A stretch of 64,000 bases of DNA. Origin: Pontibacter ramchanderi. GTDB lineage: Bacteria > Bacteroidota > Bacteroidia > Cytophagales > Hymenobacteraceae. A program made the translations under genes and the position numbers. Positions 55,401-62,399 of the stretch are shown here, one piece after another. The DNA lies in assembly GCF_002846395.1 (NCBI RefSeq), contig NZ_PJMU01000002.1, positions 1 through 64,000 on the forward strand, written 5' to 3'. Under the pieces are notes generated by a model. That model searched no databases and was not told where the DNA came from. It saw only the letters and a program-made list of their open reading frames with translations. Numbering within the stretch: the stretch's first letter is position 1; each line of letters starts with the position of its first letter.

Positions 55401-58400
55401 AAACAACTGAGAACGCACCTCCTGTTGCTCCTGTTGGAGTGAAGGTTACATTGCCGCCATCGGAATATATGGTTGAGCCAGCGTCTGCAGTACCTATCTT
55501 AGCTGCGAAAGTAGCTACTGGCTTTGGATTCACCTGTACAACAACATCTTCCGTAAGACCTGTACAACCATTCGCGCTACTGGTTATTCTGAAAGTAACA
55601 TTAATAAAGTTTGATGTGTTATTGGTCAATGTCTGGTTGATTGGACCAGAGCCTGAAACCGCACCATCACTGGTTATACCTGTAGCTGGCAGTCGCTCCC
55701 ATGTGAATGTGGTTCCGGTGGTGGCACTTGCCGGAGTATAGCTTAATGGTGTTCCACTACAAACGCTAGTGGCAAGCAAGCTGCTCAGTTTTGGTGAGGG
55801 GTTTACAACTACTTTTACCTCTTGCACAGTACCTGCACATGAACTACCATTCGATGCATAAGTAGTGGTATAACGGTAAGTTACGGTAACCGGAGCCGTT
55901 CCAGTATTCACCAAGTTTTCATTTACAGCGCCTGCGACCGGCGTAGTTACAGCTGGATTGCTGATGTTTGTAACAGCCGCTCTAGTCCAGGAGAATGTGG
56001 CACCCTCAGTAGCACTTGCAGGTTCGTAGCTAAACGATGTTCCACTACAGATAGCGGCAGGTATGAGCGTGCTGCTCAGCTGTGGTCTTGGGTTAACAGT
56101 TACCACTAGATTCTGAGTTGAATTCCCGGCGCAGCCATTAGCAGTTGTAGTATAAACGTAGATTACGTCAATCGGATTTGCCGTGGTGTTCACCAGCGTT
56201 TCGTTTACGGAGCCGGTTCCATTCGTTACTGCCGCGTTCGATATACCTGGCACAGCTGCTCTTGTCCAGGTATAAGTAGCTCCGGTTGTAGCGCTTGCAG
56301 GAGTGTAGGTAAATGCTGAACCACTACATACGGTTTGTGTGAGTGCACTACTTAAGACTGGACGTGGATTAACAGTTACAACCAACTGCTGTGGTTCGCC
56401 GCTGCAGCCATTGGCCCGTGTCGTGATTTCGTAAGTTACTGTAATCGGCGCTGTGGTCGAGTTGGTGAGCACTTCATCAATATTACCTGCTCCGCTGGAG
56501 GCTGTATTTCCACCCGAAGCTGCCCTGGTCCAGGAGAAAGTGGCACCCGGGGTCGCACTGGCTGGTTCGTAGCTGAAGGTGCTACCACTACATACACTGC
56601 CTGTGAGCAGTGTGCTTAATTTCGGACTTGGATTCACTGTTACCACAACACTTTCTGTAGTGCCAGCGCAGCCATTGGCGCTTGTCGTAACACGGTAAGT
56701 CACATTGATTGGGTTGACTGTAGTGTTCACTAACGCCTGACTGATATTTCCTGTACCACTGGTTGGATCAGCGCTGGTAATGCCTGTTGCTGCGACCCTG
56801 GTCCAGGAGAAGGTGGTACCATCTGTCTCGCTGGCTGGTGTATAGCTGAAAGTGGCCCCGCTGCATATGGCTGGAGGTGTAAGTGTACTGCTCAACTGAG
56901 GGCGTGGGTTCACTGTTACTATCACATCCTGGGTATTGGAGCAACCGTTAGCTGTCAGGGTATAGGTATAGGTTACATCAATTGGATCTGCAGTTGTGTT
57001 TGTCAACACGTGTTCTACCCTGGCGCCATTGCCACTTTCAGGAGCCGCTGTGGTTATACCTGCTGCTGGCTTGCGTACCCAAGTGTAAGTTGTACCTGCT
57101 GTAGCACTGTTTGCTATGTATTCAAACTCAGTTCCTCCACAGATGGCAGGAGGCGTGAGTAAGCTGCTCAATACAGGAGTTGGATTGACGCGCACAACCA
57201 GGTTCTGTGCGGGCCCAGTACATCCTTCATCATCACTCGTGGTATATACATAGGTTACGTTGACAGGCGCAGTTAACGTGTTAACCAAAGTTTCATTGAT
57301 ACCGCCTGTGCCACTAGCGGCATCATTGCTAATACCTTGTACTGCGGCACGCGTCCAGCTAATCGTCTTGCTTCCTTCGCTGCCTTCAGGGGTGAAGGTA
57401 TAAGCTGTGTTGTTACAAATGGCAGGTGTTGTACCTGGCAGATTTGTGACACGCAACAAAGGCTTAACGGTCACTTTTATGGGCGAGCTTGTGATAGAGC
57501 AACCTGAGCCTACACGGGCAATTCTGCGGTACCAACGGTCAGCAGTTAATGCAGTGTTTAAATTCAGGTTTTGAACGTTTGAGTTGTTTATTTTGGAGAA
57601 GTTAGTTCCATCGACACTTACCTGCCACTCATATGTAACAATTCCCAAATCAGACTTTGACTCTTCGCCTTGCAATGTAGAAGGCACCGTGTTGTAGCAG
57701 ATTGTTTGCGCACCAGATATGATGTTGGTGTACATAATGGTCGACTTAACCTGAGTTGGAGCAGAAGTGGATGTACAACCATTCTCCCCCCTCACAACCA
57801 CATAATATGAGCCCTCTACGTTAGTCGTATAGGTATTCTGATCCGTCCCAACCTGCACATCACTGCCTTCTTCTGCAACTCTGAACCAAGTATAGCTGTA
57901 ATCTGGGTCTTCTTCTGCAGTTAAGGTAGACAAGGCTGGTGGACAGAAATAATCATTCGGTCCATCCAATATCTTAGCAATTGGCATCGCCACAATTCTG
58001 ACACTCACAGGCTCGCTAAAGCTGGTGCAGTTACCGGAAATTACCTTGCGTCTGTAGTAAGTCGTTTTGGAGGTGGTTAACACTTCTGCTTCCGGTGTAT
58101 AGTTAAGTGCGCTGCTGGCACCTGGCGCATTTTCCCAACCGGTGGTGCCATTCGCACTCTGCTCCCATTGGTAGCTTACCTCACCCGGTTTGCCTCCCGT
58201 AACGGTTCCTATAATCTGAGCTATCGTTTCGCCGGAGCACACTACCTGATTGTCTGATGTAATGGTGTTTGTTATGGATGGGGTAACTGTCACCGCCACC
58301 GGTGATCCATAGCTGGTACAACTACCTGACTCTACCACCCTTCTATAATAAACGGTTCCTGCAGTAGCTACAGAAGGCGTATAGCTTGGGGCATTGTTTG

Positions 58401-60729
58401 TACCAAGTGCGTCTTCCCATGGTCCGTCAGCACTTGCGCTTTGCTCCCAACGGTATGACTTAGCTGTAACGCCACCACTCACCGTGCTGGTTAATGCTGT
58501 ACCAGTGCCACCAGCTGTCTGGCAGTACTGTGTGTTGCCAGTGACAGTCCCTTGCGTAAGTGCAGGCGTAACTGTTATAGTGATTGGCTGGGGAGCAGAC
58601 TGGCAGCCATTTGTTACCCCAATCACAGTATAAGTGGTTGTGGCAGTGGGTGTAACTGTAACTTTAGGACCAGTTGACGCTGCAGGTATACCTGTACCCG
58701 ACCAAATATAGCTATCGGCACCAGATGCAGTTAGCTCGACAGCTTCACCCTGGCAAATTGCGTTTGCATCTGCGCTAACCTCAATGGTTGGGTTAGATTT
58801 TACAACCACTTCAAAGTTTGATGTTGTCAAAGCGCATTCTCCGGCAGACACAGTTCTTCGGTAAAAAGTTGAACCCACCACATTAGTCAATGGTGTATAG
58901 CTCTCTGTTGTTGCTACTTGTGTCCAGGTGCCTTCATTGCCAGTAGCACTTTGTTCCCACTTATAGGATTTAGTAGTACTGCCACCTCCAGAAGTTACTA
59001 CGGTTAGGGCAGTGGCTTGCGCATTATGACAGTATTCAGCTGTACCTGCTATATCTTGTTGTGTTAGAGCAGGTGTTACTTCAATTGTGATTGACTTTGG
59101 TGCAGAGGGACAGTTATCTGTGGTACCTATAACGGTATAGGTAGTAGTGACTGAAGGTGTTACAGTCAGTGTGCTACCTGTTGTGCCAGCCGCTATATCT
59201 GTACCAGACCAAACGTAAGAGTTTGCCCCAGCAGCTGTTAAAACAACAGATTCTCCCTGGCATACAGCAGTATTATCATTCTGCGCAGACACCGTAATAA
59301 CAGGTGTTGGCTTGATTGTGATAGTGTGAGTTGTGGCAGGGCCTGATTTGCCACACGTGTTGAAAGCTACTACTGATACTTGCACAGTGCCGGCAGTATT
59401 GCCAAAGTTTATATGTGCAGTTCTGGTATTGCCTCCAGAAGCAATGGTCGCATCACCTGACACAACTGTCCATTGGTAAGAAGTAACGTCACTGTTTGTA
59501 GGCACCGAAAATTCAATATCTGATTCGCCTGGACAAACTTCATCTACACCAGAAATAGTACCTGCAGGCTGCAATGCGATAACAGCCTTGCTGAACGCCT
59601 CTGACTCGCCATTGTCTTGAGCTGGAGCAGGATTCTTAACTATAATAGACAAATTTATTGCAGAAGCTAACTCGGCAGCAGTTAAAGAGGTTGTAAGGGT
59701 TGTAGAATTTGAGACTGTGGCTGCTCTTGACTGCCCATCTACTAACACAGTAGCCCCCACCACGAAGTTAGTACCAGTTATTGTTACTATAGTGGCAGGG
59801 TCACCAGCTGACAAACACCCGCTCACGCTAATAATAGCAGGTTTCTTATTGTTGACTGTAAAAGTGTTGCTTGTGACACTAGGGGCCCCTGCACTAGAGG
59901 CAGAAAGTGTATAGCCATTTCCTACTCTATTGATGCTATAGCCTGAGAAGGTAACTATACCATTTGTAATAGAGGAAGTGCCTCCTGAAAGATTGCCGCC
60001 ACTTGGATTGGATCCAAGCGCTAGGGAGATACTAGGAGTTAGCACTATATTACCAAACTGATCTCTAGCCTGAACTTGTACTGCAGGAGTTATGGGTTCA
60101 CCCAGCAGCACATCAGATGGCTGCGTGATGAAAGAAAGCTGTTTTACTGAACCTGCTTTTTGGGAGATAGAATGAGATAAAGTAGTAGGTAAACCTGAAA
60201 TTACAGCACCATTCGCTACCTCTACTCTTATGCTTCCAGTACCTGGCATATTACTTCCATCTACGGCCTGAACTTGAACACCTGAGATAATAATCTGCTC
60301 ACGCTTGTTTACTCCACTCACTACCAATGGGATAGTGATGGTTGATCCATCCGCACTATAAGTGGCCGATCCAACAGAGATAGAAGAATTTCCAGTATCA
60401 TTAAATAAAGATACAGCAGGCGTAACACCTGAACCCCTAAATCGCCACCCTACAGGTGCTCTCAACACAATATTACCACTTGATGCAAAATCGCCACTAA
60501 CTTCTTCTTGAATGGCAATTGTTCCTACTGTTGTATAACCCGGAGTTGTGAGTGTTGCATTCGCAGCTAAATCAGCAGAGACGGGAAAGGCCCCACCTCC
60601 CGTTAAGGTCACACCCACAGCCGCCATTAAATACATAGAACCAGCCAGAATCATCAGGCTGGTGAGGGCGATTACAAAGCTTTTGGTGCGGGATACATTA
60701 CTAATCAATTGTGTAAAATTCTTTCTCAT
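52489..60729 (-). CDS. Giant secreted multi-domain Ig/PKD-like protein with T9SS type A sorting domain
   Basis: A 2746-residue exported protein. I start it at 60729 (MRKNFTQL), which begins a signal peptide (about residues 1-38); a TTG at 60795 is less likely. In order: an N-terminal filament-like region; an invasin-type RDQFGN segment near 225; an IPT/TIG domain near 300-370; several Ig-like SprB/PKD-type modules with repeated SYxWEQS and YYRR motifs; seven units of an ~80-90 residue PKD-like repeat at about 1085-1735; a unique region; and further Ig-like modules. A C-terminal domain (LPVELLYFNATK) precedes the sorting domain AYPNPFHSEVEL, ending KLLKQ. It should be secreted by the type IX system and attached to or released from the cell surface. 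An adhesin or structural role is inferred from the modules; no catalytic domain was seen. Confidence 0.9.
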   Translation of the reverse strand: MRKNFTQLISNVSRTKSFVIALTSLMILAGSMYLMAAVGVTLTGGGAFPVSADLAANATLTTPGYTTVGTIAIQEEVSGDFASSGNIVLRAPVGWRFRGSGVTPAVSLFNDTGNSSISVGSATYSADGSTITIPLVVSGVNKREQIIISGVQVQAVDGSNMPGTGSIRVEVANGAVISGLPTTLSHSISQKAGSVKQLSFITQPSDVLLGEPITPAVQVQARDQFGNIVLTPSISLALGSNPSGGNLSGGTSSITNGIVTFSGYSINRVGNGYTLSASSAGAPSVTSNTFTVNNKKPAIISVSGCLSAGDPATIVTITGTNFVVGATVLVDGQSRAATVSNSTTLTTSLTAAELASAINLSIIVKNPAPAQDNGESEAFSKAVIALQPAGTISGVDEVCPGESDIEFSVPTNSDVTSYQWTVVSGDATIASGGNTRTAHINFGNTAGTVQVSVVAFNTCGKSGPATTHTITIKPTPVITVSAQNDNTAVCQGESVVLTAAGANSYVWSGTDIAAGTTGSTLTVTPSVTTTYTVIGTTDNCPSAPKSITIEVTPALTQQDIAGTAEYCHNAQATALTVVTSGGGSTTKSYKWEQSATGNEGTWTQVATTESYTPLTNVVGSTFYRRTVSAGECALTTSNFEVVVKSNPTIEVSADANAICQGEAVELTASGADSYIWSGTGIPAASTGPKVTVTPTATTTYTVIGVTNGCQSAPQPITITVTPALTQGTVTGNTQYCQTAGGTGTALTSTVSGGVTAKSYRWEQSASADGPWEDALGTNNAPSYTPSVATAGTVYYRRVVESGSCTSYGSPVAVTVTPSITNTITSDNQVVCSGETIAQIIGTVTGGKPGEVSYQWEQSANGTTGWENAPGASSALNYTPEAEVLTTSKTTYYRRKVISGNCTSFSEPVSVRIVAMPIAKILDGPNDYFCPPALSTLTAEEDPDYSYTWFRVAEEGSDVQVGTDQNTYTTNVEGSYYVVVRGENGCTSTSAPTQVKSTIMYTNIISGAQTICYNTVPSTLQGEESKSDLGIVTYEWQVSVDGTNFSKINNSNVQNLNLNTALTADRWYRRIARVGSGCSITSSPIKVTVKPLLRVTNLPGTTPAICNNTAYTFTPEGSEGSKTISWTRAAVQGISNDAASGTGGINETLVNTLTAPVNVTYVYTTSDDEGCTGPAQNLVVRVNPTPVLSSLLTPPAICGGTEFEYIANSATAGTTYTWVRKPAAGITTAAPESGNGARVEHVLTNTTADPIDVTYTYTLTANGCSNTQDVIVTVNPRPQLSSTLTPPAICSGATFSYTPASETDGTTFSWTRVAATGITSADPTSGTGNISQALVNTTVNPINVTYRVTTSANGCAGTTESVVVTVNPSPKLSTLLTGSVCSGSTFSYEPASATPGATFSWTRAASGGNTASSGAGNIDEVLTNSTTAPITVTYEITTRANGCSGEPQQLVVTVNPRPVLSSALTQTVCSGSAFTYTPASATTGATYTWTRAAVPGISNAAVTNGTGSVNETLVNTTANPIDVIYVYTTTANGCAGNSTQNLVVTVNPRPQLSSTLIPAAICSGTSFSYEPASATEGATFSWTRAAVTNISNPAVTTPVAGAVNENLVNTGTAPVTVTYRYTTTYASNGSSCAGTVQEVKVVVNPSPKLSSLLATSVCSGTPLSYTPASATTGTTFTWERLPATGITSDGAVSGSGPINQTLTNNTSNFINVTFRITSSANGCTGLTEDVVVQVNPKPVATFAAKIGTADAGSTIYSDGGNVTFTPTGATGGAFSVVSPAGLSGFTTSGSTATLNPCTALGEETSRQVTIRYTVSQGSGGNACSNFEDITYTLRRSNYTVIVLADPYPTCRGQVTEYTAYVYKDVTRIIYPYLADANGIAVDLNGNKLGDQTLPITNPDYPFPNKESMPKILYDNAWRYFQPKVEGGTLMPASNFNYQWTKNRTNFFGANAPTIQNAGLSSLDYYAVEVTSKNSNCAQPITSKMTNRMYTSATVNYEVALKTDKAVICQGEGITMTADLNDAFSFWGDISLTLYWMLDRGGVVSQLGQTEYKSGDNIQFPTPGPAGGFLDGDKVFIEFSSALDQYNNANKCARGFITNVVPITVVGAQTVNGGGAFCQGGVGVPVSLAGSQQNVFYQLKRDGQPVGSPVAGTGSALSFGNQTVAGAYTVEALANTAVASCLTFGPVNVYVTPQPVAHTLTAANNGEYCAGGNGVAITLGGSQSDVRYQLQRTVNGSTANVGEEVMGTGQPIVFPNQTVAGEYSVLATTVAQDGTVAACPLPMGKATIIINPIPTVAVNSPSTCAGTPVEVAATPIVGTAPFNYTWTVPAGATNPGNTSSFTTMVPGTYTVTVTDAKSCAMSAPVSTTVVVKELPTVTVNSVTMCANDDPTTIEAVASNGSGNYSYAWTVPNGVVNPGNVASFATKVEGQYTVLVTDNESCTSEPVVGTVTVTPMKTTVAKITAENANGPIEEPTNPIGINEPVTFTVSMLPNVNQADIIGYRWSVGSLASDIWAVKQTSSSNKFEMTPTTTEPFDVKAEVLTVGSACYIPIVAFTEQPIIPLPVELLYFNATKRGSDVVLDWATASELDNKGFEVQVSSDAKNFRALSFVESKVNTTSLKQVYSFVDKEKGKQGVRYYRLKQVDLDGKFEIFNIKAVHFDEVSMNKVKAYPNPFHSEVELSIDAELDGELQITVTTATGQQLLQRSVQVARGTNIEKLTLDPDLPRGVYIISTRMGDFNSHFKLLKQ
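55520..57470 (-). repeat. Seven tandem PKD-like coding repeats in the giant gene
   Basis: Seven consecutive units of roughly 250-290 bases. Each encodes L-S-S-x-L start, IC-S-G, YTPASAT, F-x-W-x-R, G-I-T/S, an N-T-T-x-P-I-x-V-T-Y strand and ANGC, and ends V-x-V-N-P-R/S/K-P. The linker alternates mostly between NPRP and NPSP. Units are clearly diverged at the DNA level, so the array is old and not a recent slippage product. Confidence 0.88.
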
Positions 60730-61236
60730 ATACTCAAGGGTTAAGGTGAGATGCGAGCACACTATTAGGGTTTTGGTGCTTGTTTTCTGATACAAAGGGC
60801 AAAAGGGATCATGCGAAGGCTCTTTAGGAGCTTCGGAGGGAGGCGCAGGGCTCTTTTGAGGAGCTATTCCGTAAGGATCAGGCTTTTACTGGCCCAGCAG
60901 GCACAGTTAGCCGGGTTTCATCATTGTGGCGGGGGAAAAAGAAGCATTGATGAGCCAGATAATGCTGGCTGGCATGGACGACCCGCTTTGAACAGGTACA
61001 TTCCTGGCAAACTTTCGGCTAAATTACTCACAGGTTTTACTATTAAGGGTAGCGTAATTAGCTTATGATACCTTTATTAAATATAAAAGTTTCATACTTA
61101 AGGTATAATTATAAGGAATTTACATAAATAAATTCTAAAAATTTAAAATAATAATCTAATAAATTGCACTGCAGTTTACCTGGTGTTAAATACTTATTTT
61201 TTTGCAGATTGACGCAATAAGGCCCTCCTTGTTATT
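60730..61236 (-). other. Long possible 5' leader of the giant gene
   Basis: About 500 bases between the giant gene start and a candidate -7 element. The half near the gene (60800-61000) is GC-rich with several short inverted repeats, such as CGAA-GCTC/GAGC-TTCG near 60815-60836 and CAGATAATGCTG near 60956-60967. The far half is very AT-rich. An 85-codon plus-strand frame (60811-61068) has no family resemblance and is more likely chance. I recognise no riboswitch class. Confidence 0.35.
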
Positions 61237-61244
61237 CAAACGTA
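61237..61244 (-). promoter_or_regulatory. Candidate -7 element for the giant gene
   Basis: On the minus strand TACGTTTG matches TAnnTTTG, but no TTG lies at the 19-base spacing. Tentative. Confidence 0.25.
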
Positions 61245-61439
61245 AATATGAATACTTATATATATTGGATTACAGGTATAAAAATTGCACTAAAATTGAT
61301 GTGTAATTTTTAAAAAACCACTTAAAAAATTCGCCTCTAAAAGCAGCGTTTCAGCAAAAGCTTACTTCAATGGCACCGTAATTTGCATTTGCAGAAAGTA
61401 ATTTGATCCTGTATATTGATAGCTGTAACTAAAGGCTTT

Positions 61440-62261
61440 ATGAAAAGAAGAACCCATCTCCGCATCCGCAAAACACACCGCTACCTGGGCCTGATCACAG
61501 GTATACAGTTCGTAATGTGGACCATCGGCGGCATCTATTTTAGCTTTAGCGATATAGATGAAATTCACGGAGATCTGCAGCGAAAGCCAGGCGGTATGGC
61601 TCTTCCACACAACACAGAACTGGTATCGCCTGCGATGGTAATGGCACAGTTGCCAACCAATGCCCTGGTCACGTCCGTCAAAGTGATCGACATCCTGGGG
61701 AAACCCCATTACCAGATCGCTTACCATGAAAACACTGACCATACCTCCGCTGCCAGCAGCGAAACAGGCCACAATCATGGCCAGGTGAGGGCTCGTACGC
61801 AGCTTGCCGAGGCGGCAACCGGCAAGCTGCGTCCTGCACTGACCGAGCAGGAGGCCATTGAACTTGCCCGTCAAAATTTTGTGGATGTGGCGGCAGTAGC
61901 TAAAACAGAATATGTTACAGATGAGAATATAAACGGACACCATGAGTACCGGGGTAGCTCCCTGCCTGCCTGGGCTGTTACCATGGAGCACCCTACCAAA
62001 ACCACCGTGTATGTCGCAGCCGAACAGGGCGTGGTCACCAAGTTCCGAAACGACAAATGGCGTGTGTTCGACTTCCTCTGGATGCTGCACACTATGGACT
62101 ACCAGGGGCGCGATAATTTTGGCAATCTGCTGCTTCGTGTGTTCTCCATCGCCGGTATCGTCACAATTCTGTCGGGTTTCGCGCTTTATTTTGCGAGCAG
62201 TGGTGCACGTCGCCATACTACGCAGCGGCAACAAGAGCACAGGCGCCCTATCATGCGTTAA
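61440..62261 (+). CDS. PepSY-domain membrane protein
   Basis: A 273-residue protein starting MKRRTHLRIRKTHRYLGL; I prefer this ATG over the TTG at 61416, which adds only eight residues. One N-terminal transmembrane helix (about residues 18-37), a periplasmic region with two PepSY-like halves (about 55-120 and 130-200) and a C-terminal helix (about 232-255) are visible. Conserved histidines next to each helix (RKTHRYLGL, WMLHTMDYQGRD) resemble PepSY-TM reductases of the iron-uptake type, suggesting heme or iron handling; this is inference. It is preceded by a long AT-rich region and followed by a terminator. Confidence 0.8.
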   Translation: MKRRTHLRIRKTHRYLGLITGIQFVMWTIGGIYFSFSDIDEIHGDLQRKPGGMALPHNTELVSPAMVMAQLPTNALVTSVKVIDILGKPHYQIAYHENTDHTSAASSETGHNHGQVRARTQLAEAATGKLRPALTEQEAIELARQNFVDVAAVAKTEYVTDENINGHHEYRGSSLPAWAVTMEHPTKTTVYVAAEQGVVTKFRNDKWRVFDFLWMLHTMDYQGRDNFGNLLLRVFSIAGIVTILSGFALYFASSGARRHTTQRQQEHRRPIMR

Positions 62262-62293
62262 ACTGCACCGGCATGCGGTATGTACCCTGCTTT

Positions 62294-62326
62294 AAGCCCT
62301 GCCCCGCCGGCAGGGCTTTTATTTTT
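62294..62326 (+). terminator. Terminator after the PepSY gene
   Basis: AAGCCCTGCC (62294-62303) pairs with GGCAGGGCTT (62309-62318), loop of 5, followed by a T-rich tail. Confidence 0.88.
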
Positions 62327-62399
62327 GGAAAAGGCGAGGCAAAAGGGGAAATTGCATAGCTAACCTATTATCACGATCACCCTTAAAACAACCGTACCC

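Noticed and set aside
55520-57470. Possible CRISPR-like or minisatellite array
   Set aside because: The periodicity of about 250-290 bases encodes PKD-like protein domains, the units are diverged at DNA level, and they stay in one reading frame.
60811-61068. 85-codon plus-strand frame upstream of the giant gene
   Set aside because: Arg-rich start and no motif; it lies in a region of short inverted repeats that is better explained as leader or spacer.
60796-61078. Possible c-di-GMP riboswitch upstream of the giant gene
   Set aside because: I tried to fit the GEMM core to both strands and could not match its conserved bases; only generic hairpins remain.
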